Assembly: GCA_947627585.1 (NCBI GenBank)
Contig: CANQWP010000002.1
Coordinates: 1-28,011 of the forward strand
DNA: 28,011 nucleotides
Direction of reading: 5' to 3'
Source: an uncultured Clostridia bacterium
Lineage (GTDB): Bacteria > Bacillota > Clostridia > Christensenellales > UBA1242
The notes under the pieces were generated by a model. The model made no database searches, had not been told where the DNA came from, and saw nothing but the letters and a program-made list of their open reading frames with translations. Below are positions 1 to 7,911 of this stretch, piece after piece; the first letter of the stretch is position 1; each line of letters begins with the position of its first letter. The position numbers and the translations under genes are program-made.

Positions 1-1
1 C

Positions 2-145
2 ATGATTTTGCTCGCAACATTTTTCATCAAACAACACTTTTTTGTGGATTGGATCGCCTCGCTTGGAATCATGCTTGTTGCCTATGCCGGCGTTTGGCTT
101 TATTATCATTTGAAAGAGAAAAAAGCGAAAAAGAACACAAATTGA
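2..145 (+). CDS. PAP2-like membrane phosphatase, C-terminal fragment
   Basis: An open frame runs off the left edge and ends at TGA 143-145, giving about 47 residues. The visible part reads FIKQHFFVDWIAS followed by a hydrophobic stretch (LGIMLVAYAGVWLYY) and a lysine-rich cytoplasmic tail. The KQHxxxD pattern followed by a membrane helix resembles the last conserved motif of PAP2/inositolphosphotransferase-type membrane phosphatases, in which a His acts as nucleophile and an Asp supports it. Such enzymes dephosphorylate lipid phosphates such as undecaprenyl or phosphatidate species at the membrane. The N-terminal motifs lie outside the window, so the family is inferred from one motif and the helix. 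It is followed by a terminator at 222-260. Confidence 0.55.
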   Translation: MILLATFFIKQHFFVDWIASLGIMLVAYAGVWLYYHLKEKKAKKNTN

Positions 146-221
146 ATTTCAAAATTGTTGACTTTATTATAAATTTTTATAAAGCAGAAGCTTCCAATTT
201 CAAATGCTTAAAATTTTAAAT

Positions 222-260
222 AAAAAAAACGCAAAAAATGCCGGTTTTTGCGTTTTTTTT
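222..260. terminator. bidirectional intrinsic terminator
   Basis: A perfect inverted repeat pairs eight A plus CGCAAAAA (222-237) with TTTTTGCG plus eight T (245-260), around the loop ATGCCGG with its flanking base. A-tract and T-tract lie on opposite sides, so it can stop transcription from the PAP2-like gene on plus and from the 891-265 gene on minus. Confidence 0.85.
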
Positions 261-264
261 AATT

Positions 265-891
265 TTATTTGCTTTTTTGTTTTTCAGGGACGAATGTTGT
301 TGAAAGAAAAGTTGCATCTTCTATTTTACTTTCTCGCCAAATTGAATTGTCTTTTTGAAACTCCTCTTTTTCATACGCAAAGTCTCCACCATGGGCTTTT
401 TTATGAGCTTGCAAAAATGATTTATTGTTGCTTTCCATTGGCTTCTCGTCATCCCATATTACAGGAAATTTGTCTGTGAAATCAAAAGCGGTTGGAAAAT
501 CTTGTCCTAAATTTGCTTTTTTAGAGTTTATTTCTTTTATAAAGTCTTTGAAAGTATATTTTTGTGCCTCATCTGGCGTCACGAAAACCATCAAGAAACT
601 TGATATCCATCGGCCGCAAGCATCTTTTCTTCCATCATCAAAATGGTATAAATAAAGAGATAATTTTTTTGATGTGGCATAAGTAAAGCTTTCTTTGCCA
701 CGTTCTCTGCCGTGAATTCTTACATGTGACATGGTGTGTAGCCAAAGAGCATAAGCTTCATCATCTAATGTTTCACCATAAGGGCTCTTTGTTTTAAATT
801 GAAAGTCCTTTAGAGTTGTGCTTGTATAAAATTGCCAATCTTTTGGGAGGCGCTTTATTTTCTTTTGTTTTAAAAAATCGAAAATACTCAT
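265..891 (-). CDS. hypothetical protein, about 208 residues
   Basis: I do not recognise this family. The predicted protein is soluble: no signal peptide or membrane segment is visible, and it is rich in Lys, Phe, Asp and Glu with a basic tail. The start is placed at the ATG at 891 (MSIFDFLKQKK) because GGAG at 901-898 sits six bases upstream. A longer version starting at 903 overlaps the stop codon of the DHH gene but would have no ribosome binding site. The tight arrangement means it is co-transcribed with, and probably translationally coupled to, the DHH phosphoesterase. Its codons look more AT-rich than those of its partner, which could mean later acquisition, though this is only an impression. 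It ends just before the terminator at 222-260. Confidence 0.75.
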   Translation of the reverse strand: MSIFDFLKQKKIKRLPKDWQFYTSTTLKDFQFKTKSPYGETLDDEAYALWLHTMSHVRIHGRERGKESFTYATSKKLSLYLYHFDDGRKDACGRWISSFLMVFVTPDEAQKYTFKDFIKEINSKKANLGQDFPTAFDFTDKFPVIWDDEKPMESNNKSFLQAHKKAHGGDFAYEKEEFQKDNSIWRESKIEDATFLSTTFVPEKQKSK

Positions 892-902
892 GATTTGCTC
901 CA

Positions 903-1910
903 TTATTTTTCAAAATTCATTTCTTGAAGTTTGGATTTTGGAAAACTTGCAGCCGCAAAATGTCCGCCACCTTCATGTGCTTGGGCGATTTTTGAAACAT
1001 CACAATTTGGATTTATGTTTCTCAGCGAAACACTTTCTCTGTCGTCAACCGGCATCAAAAGAAAATCAATTTCTTTTCCAAGTGGCAGGTTTCTCACTTT
1101 TTCGGCAATGTCATTTTTAAACAAATCTTTGATGTGCACAAAGCCCGCTTTCAAGCCGTCAAAATCAATCTCCTTGATTTTTTTGACATATTCATCAAGC
1201 TGTTTGGCGTAAGCGGCACGATATGATTCAATCAACTTCTCTTCTTTCAAAGAAAATTCAAATGGCGAATGCTTTGTAGATTCTTTTTTAAGTTTTTCAA
1301 AAAAGTGTTGAACATATTCTTCTCTTCCCAAAGCCTTGCCAAGAGTGTCAAGATTCACGCAATCTTTTTCACAAGGCGAACCTTTCCATGTCCAAGTGTC
1401 GCAAAGGGCGGTGAGCCTTGCCCATCTTGCGAGTGCATATGCCGGAAAAAGTTCGCGCTCATTCAAAAGATGAAAATAGAACATGTTTGTCCCACAAGCT
1501 TTTGTCCCTTCTGGAGTTTCGTCCCAAATCTTCACCCAAGGAAATTTTCCTTGCTCGTCTTTGCGTGAAGCATGATGATCCAAGACAAGAAGCTTTGCAA
1601 CGGTCGCCTTGTCTTCGTTCACAAATTGACAAAGTGGTTGACTTATGCAATGGTCAGTTATGTAAATTTTATTAAAATCTTGCAAATTTTTCTTGGCGTT
1701 TTCAAAAAGTGCATGTTTGTCCACCTTTCCTTCCAAAATGTCTTTTGCGGAAACGCCATAAACTTTCTGGGCGAACATCTCGTCAAGTTCAAAATTGTCC
1801 GCATAATATATGTAGGCATCTTCGCCATATGCAAGTTTAGCTAAGATTGCACAACCATAGCCATCAATGTCAATTCCATGAGTGAACAAAAGTGTTTTGT
1901 TGTTTTTCAT
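903..1910 (-). CDS. DHH/DHHA1-family phosphoesterase, NrnB/YngD-like
   Basis: A protein of 335 residues with the layout of DHH phosphoesterases: an N-terminal D-x-D motif (residues 14-16, in HGIDIDGYGC), TDH at 85-87, the signature DHH at 111-113, and a C-terminal GGGH at 314-317 marking the DHHA1 substrate-binding domain. These motifs bind two metal ions and hydrolyse phosphodiester bonds. The relatives I recall with the DxDGxGC opening are oligoribonuclease-type enzymes (nano-RNase) such as Bacillus NrnB; cyclic dinucleotide cleavage is an alternative. The start is at ATG 1910 because AAAGGA lies eight bases upstream. An upstream in-frame ATG at 1961 lies in the promoter (-35 at 1961-1956, -10 at 1938-1933) and is rejected. 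It is first gene of a two-gene operon with the unknown protein to its left. Confidence 0.88.
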   Translation of the reverse strand: MKNNKTLLFTHGIDIDGYGCAILAKLAYGEDAYIYYADNFELDEMFAQKVYGVSAKDILEGKVDKHALFENAKKNLQDFNKIYITDHCISQPLCQFVNEDKATVAKLLVLDHHASRKDEQGKFPWVKIWDETPEGTKACGTNMFYFHLLNERELFPAYALARWARLTALCDTWTWKGSPCEKDCVNLDTLGKALGREEYVQHFFEKLKKESTKHSPFEFSLKEEKLIESYRAAYAKQLDEYVKKIKEIDFDGLKAGFVHIKDLFKNDIAEKVRNLPLGKEIDFLLMPVDDRESVSLRNINPNCDVSKIAQAHEGGGHFAAASFPKSKLQEMNFEK

Positions 1911-1932
1911 AAAAACCATCCTTTCATTTTTT

Positions 1933-1961
1933 ATTTTATCACATAATTTTTTGTTTTGCAA
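1933..1961 (-). promoter_or_regulatory. promoter of the DHH phosphoesterase operon
   Basis: Read on minus, a -35 box TTGCAA (1961-1956) and -10 box TAAAAT (1938-1933) are separated by 17 bases. Transcription would start near 1926, giving a leader of about 16 bases that contains the AAAGGA ribosome binding site. Confidence 0.6.
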
Positions 1962-2006
1962 GATGGAAATGAGAAAAAATTAATCTTTTTTAAATCTAAT
2001 AATAAG

Positions 2007-2035
2007 AAAAACCGCGCCAAAAGCGCAGTTTTTTT
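2007..2035. terminator. terminator after tRNA-Leu
   Basis: CCGCGC (2012-2017) pairs with GCGCAG (2023-2028, one G-U pair) around a short loop, flanked by an A-tract on the left and seven T on the right. On minus it follows the tRNA-Leu CCA end directly. Confidence 0.75.
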
Positions 2036-2038
2036 GTT

Positions 2039-2120
2039 TGGTGCGGATGAGAGGGGTCGAACCTCCACGGTTTCCCACTTGCCCCTTAAACAAGCGCGTC
2101 TGCCATTCCGCCACATCCGC
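2039..2120 (-). tRNA. tRNA-Leu (anticodon AAG)
   Basis: Read on minus, the gene starts GCGGATG at 2120 and the acceptor closes with CATCCGC at 2049-2043. The discriminator is A (2042) and CCA is encoded (2041-2039). The anticodon arm CTTGU/GCAAG holds the loop TTAAGGG, so the anticodon is AAG, reading CUU leucine codons. The T arm contains GGTTCGACC, and the long variable region (about GTGGGAAACCGT) is the class II feature expected of tRNA-Leu. A consensus-like promoter lies upstream and a terminator directly downstream, so it is a single-gene transcription unit. Confidence 0.95.
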
Positions 2121-2162
2121 AAAACTCACCAAAACTTTTGATTTTACCTCAAAAGCGTTTTC

Positions 2163-2191
2163 ATTTTACACCATCTTTTTTGAAAAGTCAA
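2163..2191 (-). promoter_or_regulatory. promoter of tRNA-Leu
   Basis: On minus, TTGACT (2191-2186) and TAAAAT (2168-2163) are spaced by exactly 17 bases. The start point would be near 2156, about 36 bases ahead of the mature tRNA 5' end. Confidence 0.75.
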
Positions 2192-2270
2192 CTGTTTTGC
2201 CAAAAAATTTCAACTTTTTGGAAGTTGTGACAAAACGGCCATCAAAACTTTGAAAATATGTTTTGCATTG

Positions 2271-2300
2271 TTGATTTTTTATTATATTATGTGTTATAAT
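2271..2300 (+). promoter_or_regulatory. promoter of surface protease gene, leaderless arrangement
   Basis: TTGATT (2271-2276), an 18-base spacer and a perfect TATAAT (2295-2300). Only six bases separate the -10 box from the ATG at 2307, so the transcript should begin at or next to the start codon. No Shine-Dalgarno is present. Confidence 0.65.
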
Positions 2301-2306
2301 ATACAT

Positions 2307-4343
2307 ATGAGAATCTTTCGCGGCATTTTCAGCGCACTTGGGATTGTTATGTGCAGTTTGATGTGTACAATTTTTTTGGCGTTTATCCCACTGCAAACCA
2401 CTTTTGCCAGCGAAAATAATGATGACTTTGATGCTTTTCATGCCGCTTTGATGAGCATGATAACAAATTATGATGACGAAGACGCTTGCCTTGACGAAGA
2501 TGAATATCGCGTTGAAGACGGGCAAGTTTTTGTCAGCGAAAAAGCAGTCAAAAAATATGGCTTGACAAAAACTGAGGGGGTCCACATTTTTTCCGGCCAG
2601 AGCGCTTTGGAAGAGAGCCAGGGCGGTCAAAAAACTGCAAAAATGATTTCTCAAGACTTTTTTGCAGTTGAAAACCTTAAAGAAGAGGACGGGCGAGTTG
2701 TTGTGGACTCTTACATAAACCGCCTCATCGTCAATTCGCCAGAAAAAGTGGACAACTTTGGCGCTTCGGCAGAGGCGAACTTCAAAGACTGGCACATCTT
2801 TCAATATGACTCGCACGAACAAGCTCAAAAAGCATATGAAGAACTTTCAAACTCAAATCTTCAAGTTTCTTTTGACTTTGTTGTCAGCGCAAGCGATCCG
2901 ATTGAAGAAGATGTGAGCGAAAACGCCTCATCTTCTCTTGAAAGTCCACACAATTCTTGGGGTGCTGAATATGTCGGCTATGATGCCTTTGCTGAAACCA
3001 CGTTTGCCATGCATGAAAAAAGTTCTTTGCCAGAGATTGTTGTGGCGGTCATTGACAGCGGGATCTATCGCGACCATCAACTTTTTGCAGGAAGAATTTT
3101 GACCGACAAGGCGGAAAATTTCAGTAACGATGACAAAAAACTGACGCAATATGATTATCAGGATTTAAATGGGCACGGAACTCATGTAAGCGGCACGATT
3201 GCCGAATTTACGCCTTCAAATGTCAAAATTTTGCCACTTAAAGTCCTCAATCAAGAAGGCAAGGGTTACGGGTCAATGATTGTCGCTGCCTTGGAAAAGG
3301 TTGTTGAACTTAAAAATCAAAATGTCAACATCAAAGTTGCCAACATGAGCCTTGGAATTGATTTGTCAAAAAACGAACTTTTGTCAGGTTATCCAGAACT
3401 TACAACTGCCGTTCAAGATGCAAAAGATGCCGGCGTTGCAACAGTTGTTTCAGCCGGAAATGAGAGTCGCAACACGCGTTATTCAACTCCTGCATCAATT
3501 CCTGACGCAATCACTGTTTCGGCGCTTCAACTTGTTTCAAATCAATTTGGAGGAGATAATCTTAAATTTGACGAATCTTACAGCAATTTTGGCTCACATG
3601 TCGACTTTTCAGCGCCAGGCACACACATCAAGAGCGCTTCAAAGCTTGCTCCAAACGCTTATGTTTACATGAGTGGCACATCCATGGCCGCTCCTCACGT
3701 TTCTGCGGCGGTTGCGCTTTTGATTTCAAATCCATTCTATCAAGACTATTCCGTCGATGAAATCGTTGAACTATTATCTCAATATGCCGTTGACATTGGC
3801 GACGCTGGGCGAGACGATTTGTATGGATACGGCTGCATAAACTTGGCAGAAATTGGCGTTGAACAAAGCGGAAACGTCATCTTCAGCGAAACAGAAAAAT
3901 TGCAAACAGCGCCTTTTGAGCTTTCTCTTGAATTTGTCCAAACAGAAAACGTGGACATTTATTACACATTCGGGAAGGCCGAAGAGGTGGACGCGACAAA
4001 TGGCAAACTTTATGAAAGACCGTTTCAAATTTCTGAATCAACACAAGTGACAGCGATGGGTTATTTCAAGGACTATAACCAAAAGAAGTTGCAAAAAAGT
4101 TTTGTTTCAACGATGACTTATTACTTCAACAACATGGATCTTTTGTCAAACTATGACTTTCGATCGGTCGGATCGGGATATGAAATTTCAAACTATCTCG
4201 GAAAAGATTTGACAACTCTCAATGTGCCAAAATTGTATCAAGATCGAAGCGTTGTTGGAATTGGCGCTCATGCATTTGACGATTCAAACGTGAAAACTTT
4301 AAATCTTCCTCAAACAATGCCTTCTTCAAGTGCTCTAATTTGA
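2307..4343 (+). CDS. subtilisin-like (S8) surface protease, N-terminal part of a frame-broken gene
   Basis: Starting at ATG 2307, the protein opens with MRIFRG and a hydrophobic signal segment ending near TTFASEN. After an acidic pro-region comes an S8 catalytic domain with the triad visible: Asp250 (VVAVIDSG), His290 (NGHGTHVSGT) and Ser459 (SGTSMAAPH), so the protease core looks intact. Residues about 521-605 resemble a chitobiase/hexosaminidase C-terminal domain (IYYTFG...LYERPFQISEST). BspA-like leucine-rich repeats begin near 645 (IGAHAFDDSNVKTLNLP). The frame then reaches a stop after PQTMPSSSALI, but the -1 frame continues the repeat (NAFFKCSNLKNFDVP) into the next entry. The start is chosen over a longer frame from 2250 because the promoter occupies 2271-2300. 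The protein would be exported; without its second half it would lose the membrane anchor. Confidence 0.9.
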   Translation: MRIFRGIFSALGIVMCSLMCTIFLAFIPLQTTFASENNDDFDAFHAALMSMITNYDDEDACLDEDEYRVEDGQVFVSEKAVKKYGLTKTEGVHIFSGQSALEESQGGQKTAKMISQDFFAVENLKEEDGRVVVDSYINRLIVNSPEKVDNFGASAEANFKDWHIFQYDSHEQAQKAYEELSNSNLQVSFDFVVSASDPIEEDVSENASSSLESPHNSWGAEYVGYDAFAETTFAMHEKSSLPEIVVAVIDSGIYRDHQLFAGRILTDKAENFSNDDKKLTQYDYQDLNGHGTHVSGTIAEFTPSNVKILPLKVLNQEGKGYGSMIVAALEKVVELKNQNVNIKVANMSLGIDLSKNELLSGYPELTTAVQDAKDAGVATVVSAGNESRNTRYSTPASIPDAITVSALQLVSNQFGGDNLKFDESYSNFGSHVDFSAPGTHIKSASKLAPNAYVYMSGTSMAAPHVSAAVALLISNPFYQDYSVDEIVELLSQYAVDIGDAGRDDLYGYGCINLAEIGVEQSGNVIFSETEKLQTAPFELSLEFVQTENVDIYYTFGKAEEVDATNGKLYERPFQISESTQVTAMGYFKDYNQKKLQKSFVSTMTYYFNNMDLLSNYDFRSVGSGYEISNYLGKDLTTLNVPKLYQDRSVVGIGAHAFDDSNVKTLNLPQTMPSSSALI

Positions 4344-5803
4344 AAAATTTTGATGTGCCAAACGCCAAGTCGGTCGGCGCATATGCGTTTGCTTATTGTT
4401 CAAGTTTGAAATCCTTGAACCTCATTCATGCCGAAGAAATTGGCTATTATGCCATTGCGGGATCGGGAATCAAAGATTTGTTTGTTGGGAATGGTACTTC
4501 AATTGATGAGCAAAGTTCTTTGGACTTGGATTGTGTGCATGGATATCGCGGCACGGCGGAGAAGAAATCCGATGCGGAAAAACTTGAACAAACTTACGGC
4601 TGCGAACTTGATGACTTGACCTTGAAAATCACCTCCGACTTGAACTCCACAATCATTGTCAAAGATGGTGAAACGGCAAATTTCGGTTTCAGATTCAAGG
4701 GCTTTGGGGTGACGCAAACTGTTTTTCTTAATGGTCAAGCTTATGTCGGAAAAAATATTTCTGCTCATGTGTTTGGAGAAGATTTTGATGAAAAGTGGAC
4801 AGTTTTCAGCGTTTCAAATTTAAGCAACGCATTGAACACCTTCAAAGTGGAACTCGAAGATGAGTTTGGCGATGTGAAAGAAACTCGAACAATGCAAATT
4901 GTGGTTGTCAAAGACGACACCGATACATTTTCGATAACTCAACATGGACAGGACTTCGAGCTTTCCATTTCAGATGAAACCGGAGAAGTTGTGAGTGATT
5001 CTCAAAATTTTTACAAATCAAAAAAATATATCCTGGAAATCAAGCCGAGAGATGGGTTTGTGATTGACGAAGTCACATTGAATGAAGCGGGAAAAGAGCC
5101 TCAAATTTTCCATCCGAATCAAAATCTTGTGAGAATTGAATTGCAAGAGGTGTCTTCAGATATTGAAATAGAAGTTCAGACAAGTCAAAAAACCAGTTTG
5201 GAAGTCAAGTTTGATGTCAAAAACGGCGGCAGGATTCTTGTTGAAGGAGCGCCGATTGGAGATTCAATCATTGCAGAAAGAAACAGCTCAATAAGTTTCA
5301 AAGTTGACGTTCCAGAGGGCTTTACACTGAAAAGGGTTCTTTTGGACGGGCAGAGACTTGAGGAGACAGCCCCAAACGAATTTACAATTCCAGACATTAC
5401 AAAAGACCTCAACGTTGTTGTTTTGTTTGACGAAATTTTGAGCAAAGTCACAGTTTCTCGCGGAAAAGGCGGAAATTTGAATGGGGATTTTGAAAGCTAC
5501 ATTGCATATGGAGAAGAAAGGACCTATCATGTGACCGCAAATGAGGGCTATTCAATCGACTCCGTGACTGTCAACGGCAAAACGGTCGAGGTGAAGGACG
5601 GAAACTTTGTCGTGCAAGGCGGGCTTGAAGATTGCAACATTGTTGTCTCTTTCAAAAAGAATGGAGAATCAATCTTTGCCAGCGACTCGGTGGGACTTGT
5701 CTATTTCTTCATCTTTCTGGCAATTTTGTTTGTGTTCATTGTGGCAAAAATCATCTTGAGCGCAGTCAGAAAAAAGAATAAGAAAAAGAGAAAAACTCTG
5801 TAA
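4340..5803 (+). pseudogene. C-terminal part of the S8 surface protease, separated by a frameshift
   Basis: This frame continues the protease above after a break near 4316. Without the break it can be read upstream from about 4313 (NNAFFKCSNLKNFDVPNAKSVGAYAFAYCSSLKSL), a clear BspA-like leucine-rich repeat. The nominal start at 4340 is a TTG with no ribosome binding site, so independent translation is unlikely. Further along are about three beta-rich repeats of the type GFxLxxVxxxGxxL...DxxVxVxF (roughly residues 220-290, 295-365, 370-440). A transmembrane helix follows (VGLVYFFIFLAILFVFIVAKIIL, about 450-473) with a basic tail RKKNKKKRK, which would hold the mature enzyme on the outer face of the membrane. 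Whether this is a true mutation or an assembly error cannot be settled here. Confidence 0.75.
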
Positions 5804-5813
5804 AAAACTCAAC

Positions 5814-5840
5814 AAAAAAAAGCCTTAAACGGCTTTTTTT
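5814..5840. terminator. bidirectional terminator between convergent genes
   Basis: AAAAAAAAGCC (5814-5824) pairs with GGCTTTTTTT (5831-5840) around the loop TTAAAC. It lies between the stop codons of the plus-strand protease and the minus-strand lipoprotein. Confidence 0.9.
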
Positions 5841-5848
5841 GTTCGCTC

Positions 5849-7204
5849 TTAATGAGCGTAAACAGGAGGGTCTTTTTTGAGTGGCTTGAAAACTTCTTTT
5901 CTTTCTTCGATTTTTTCATTGTCATCGGTTTCAATTTTTTTGTTGTTTTCAGTTTCGACTTTCTCTTGGTTTGTTGAATTTTGAGGCAACTTGCTTGTCA
6001 CATTCAATTGCGTTCCCGCACGATATGTGTCAATGTTGCGCACCAGCGGGGCATATGTGTCAGTGTTTCGATTTGGATTGAAGCGCGCGAAATTTATGTT
6101 GTTTCCGTTCATTCCGCCATTTGAATATGGCGTTCCAAAGCCATTCATGCCAAAGCCGCCATACATTCCGTTGCCATATCCGCCACCATATCCATATGGA
6201 TAAGCGCCAAATTGTCCATAAGGTGCTCCGCCCAAGCCGTTCATGCCGTAAGCGCCATACATTCCATAACCGTTCATGCCCATTCCATACGGGTAGGCGT
6301 AGCCGTAGCCAAATGGATAGACAAGGTTCGCGCGATTGATGTTGTTGGAGTTGAATTTTGTGTAAGGGTTGTTTGTCGAGGCTTCTTTTGAAGCGCTGTT
6401 TGCTTTTGCCTCATTGTTTTCGCTTGATTCGCTTGCATTTGTGGCAGTCGGCTCGTCCTCTCGGCCTTGGTTGAATTCATATCCGCAATTTTCACACGTT
6501 TCGCTTTGTGTCGTGGTGTTACAGTTTGGACAAATTTTGGTTTCGCTTGTCAAAGAGTTTGTTTCCGGAGTGTTTTGATATGTGCCATCTTGGGAATTTT
6601 CTTGATTTTCTTCTTGGGGAACGTTCAAATAGGCCTCAATTTGTCTCAACGTGAAAAGAATGTTCTCATAATATGATGTTCGTGCATTCGAATTGCAAGC
6701 CAGGCGATTGAGTTTTGCGTTGATTTTGTCGGAATTCTTTTCCACATTCTTTTTCAGCGAAGAAATTTGCCGCAGGGTGCTTGACAAGTCATTTTGTGTG
6801 TAGGCCACAGAGTTGGAATATTTCTCCAGATTGTTTGTCAGTTCTTTGATTGCGGTTGCTTGCGCTTTTGAAAGTTTGAGGTCTTTTGAAAGGTTGTTTT
6901 TGAGTTTTGCCGTTTGAGAAATGATATTTGTCTTGAAATATTCCTCATTCAAAAGCGTTTGCTGAGTGCCAATCACGTTGTCATATATGGCGGCACTGTT
7001 TTCGCTTGTCGCAATTTTTTGGAGCATGTCCTTTGTCATGGTGATGTCCGCCGGGTTGACCATTTGCACGCTGCTTATGATGTTTGACGTCTCGTCAAGT
7101 TGGCTTCCAAGGTTGTTTAATGAGGCTTCGCCTGCATTGTCCCCACAGCCAACAAGCGTCACACACATCAAAAGCGCAGTCATTCCAATAAAAAACTTTT
7201 TCAT
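5849..7204 (-). CDS. lipoprotein with zinc ribbon and Gly/Tyr-rich domain
   Basis: A 451-residue protein with a lipoprotein signal: MKKFFIG, a hydrophobic stretch and lipobox LVGC, Cys20 being the lipidation site. Residues about 30-195 are charged and helical, probably coiled coil, with a repeated Asn/Leu/Lys pattern. A single four-cysteine zinc ribbon lies at Cys225, Cys228, Cys237 and Cys240 (CPNC...CENC). After a Ser/Asn/Glu linker, residues about 296-360 form a low-complexity run of Tyr-Gly, Met-Asn-Gly and Phe-Gly units reminiscent of spore coat or adhesive proteins. The C-terminus is Lys/Glu-rich. GGAG lies six bases before ATG 7204. It is transcribed divergently from spoVAC, which makes a sporulation-related role possible but unproven. 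I do not recognise the family as a whole. Confidence 0.85.
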   Translation of the reverse strand: MKKFFIGMTALLMCVTLVGCGDNAGEASLNNLGSQLDETSNIISSVQMVNPADITMTKDMLQKIATSENSAAIYDNVIGTQQTLLNEEYFKTNIISQTAKLKNNLSKDLKLSKAQATAIKELTNNLEKYSNSVAYTQNDLSSTLRQISSLKKNVEKNSDKINAKLNRLACNSNARTSYYENILFTLRQIEAYLNVPQEENQENSQDGTYQNTPETNSLTSETKICPNCNTTTQSETCENCGYEFNQGREDEPTATNASESSENNEAKANSASKEASTNNPYTKFNSNNINRANLVYPFGYGYAYPYGMGMNGYGMYGAYGMNGLGGAPYGQFGAYPYGYGGGYGNGMYGGFGMNGFGTPYSNGGMNGNNINFARFNPNRNTDTYAPLVRNIDTYRAGTQLNVTSKLPQNSTNQEKVETENNKKIETDDNEKIEERKEVFKPLKKDPPVYAH

Positions 7205-7403
7205 ATAAAACTCCTTTTTTCATATTTTTTTCAGAAAGTTCGAATTTATGTAATTTGTTTTTCTGATTTTGAGTAAAGAGCATTTTGGCTTTTGTCCTTT
7301 TTGAATTGAAGGCGCTTTTTAATGCTTTTCACATTTTCGTCCGCGAAAGTGATTATTTTTTCGCCTTTTGGGCAAAATCTTCTTGTAGATTCTTGGGGTT
7401 TAT

Positions 7404-7859
7404 ATGGAAGATAAAAAAAGAAATGAAGCCTACAACAAATATATCAAGGCAAAAATTCCAAAAACAAAGCCGTGGCCATCACTTTTCAATTCGTTCTGGG
7501 TGGGCGGGCTTATTTGCGTGATTGGACAAGGGATAAACGATTTCTATCTTTGGGTTTTCCCGAACATTTCTCAGCAAACGGGCTGGTCGCTGACACTCAT
7601 CACACTGATTTTCATTGCGGCGTTCTTGACCGGAATTGGCGTCTATGACCAAATTGGAAAGTTTGCCGGCGGCGGCTCAATTGTGCCAATCACGGGCTTT
7701 TCAAACTCCATAACAAGCCCGTCAATTGAATTCAAAAGCGAGGGAATCATCTATGGCATTTGCGTCAAGATGTTCACAATCGCCGGGCCGGTCATTGTGT
7801 TTGGCGTGGCATCAAGCATGGTGGTCGGGCTGATTTATTGGATAATTTCGCTGTTTTGA
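7404..7859 (+). CDS. spoVAC: stage V sporulation protein AC
   Basis: The 151 residues match the usual SpoVAC length and sequence: an N-terminal basic segment (YNKYIKAKIPKTKPWPSLFNSFWVGGLICVIGQG), followed by about four hydrophobic segments including GWSLTLITLIFIAAFLTGIGVYDQIGKFAGGGSIVPITGFSNSI. SpoVAC is part of the inner-membrane channel that moves Ca-dipicolinic acid into the forespore and releases it at germination; in Bacillus it behaves as a mechanosensitive channel. It is the first gene of a spoVAC-spoVAD-spoVAE cluster; no spoVAA, AB or AF is seen in the window, a reduced set common in Clostridia. The ribosome binding site is weak (GGGG six bases before the ATG). I looked for a sigma-G promoter upstream and found no convincing one. 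Confidence 0.96.
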   Translation: MEDKKRNEAYNKYIKAKIPKTKPWPSLFNSFWVGGLICVIGQGINDFYLWVFPNISQQTGWSLTLITLIFIAAFLTGIGVYDQIGKFAGGGSIVPITGFSNSITSPSIEFKSEGIIYGICVKMFTIAGPVIVFGVASSMVVGLIYWIISLF

Positions 7860-7911
7860 TTGAAAAGACTTGTTGAAAATGTTTTTATAAGGACAAAAAA
7901 AAGGAAAAAAG

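Noticed and set aside
1956..2253. Two plus-strand ORFs (DERGRTSTV... and RMRGVEPPRF...) across 2038-2253
   Set aside because: They read through the reverse complement of tRNA-Leu; the peptide text is the classic tRNA artefact.
2166..2828. Minus-strand 220-codon ORF opposite the protease start
   Set aside because: It overlaps the tRNA-Leu promoter and the signal-peptide region of the protease, and has no ribosome binding site or recognisable motif.
4311..4319. Programmed -1 frameshift signal at CAAACAATG in the surface protease
   Set aside because: AAACAAT resembles a slippery heptamer but is in the wrong phase relative to the upstream frame, and the leucine-rich repeat is also about four residues short, which favours a deletion.
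6121..6339. Tandem repeats in the Gly/Tyr-rich part of the lipoprotein as a possible CRISPR or DNA repeat
   Set aside because: The repeated bases encode the low-complexity Tyr-Gly/Met-Asn-Gly protein segment; spacing is irregular and there are no unique spacers.
7205..7403. Sigma-G promoter ahead of spoVAC
   Set aside because: No GNATR/CATNNTA pair at suitable spacing was found. The dodecamers at 9525-9531 and 9557-9563 contain CATNNTA but lack a matching -35 box.
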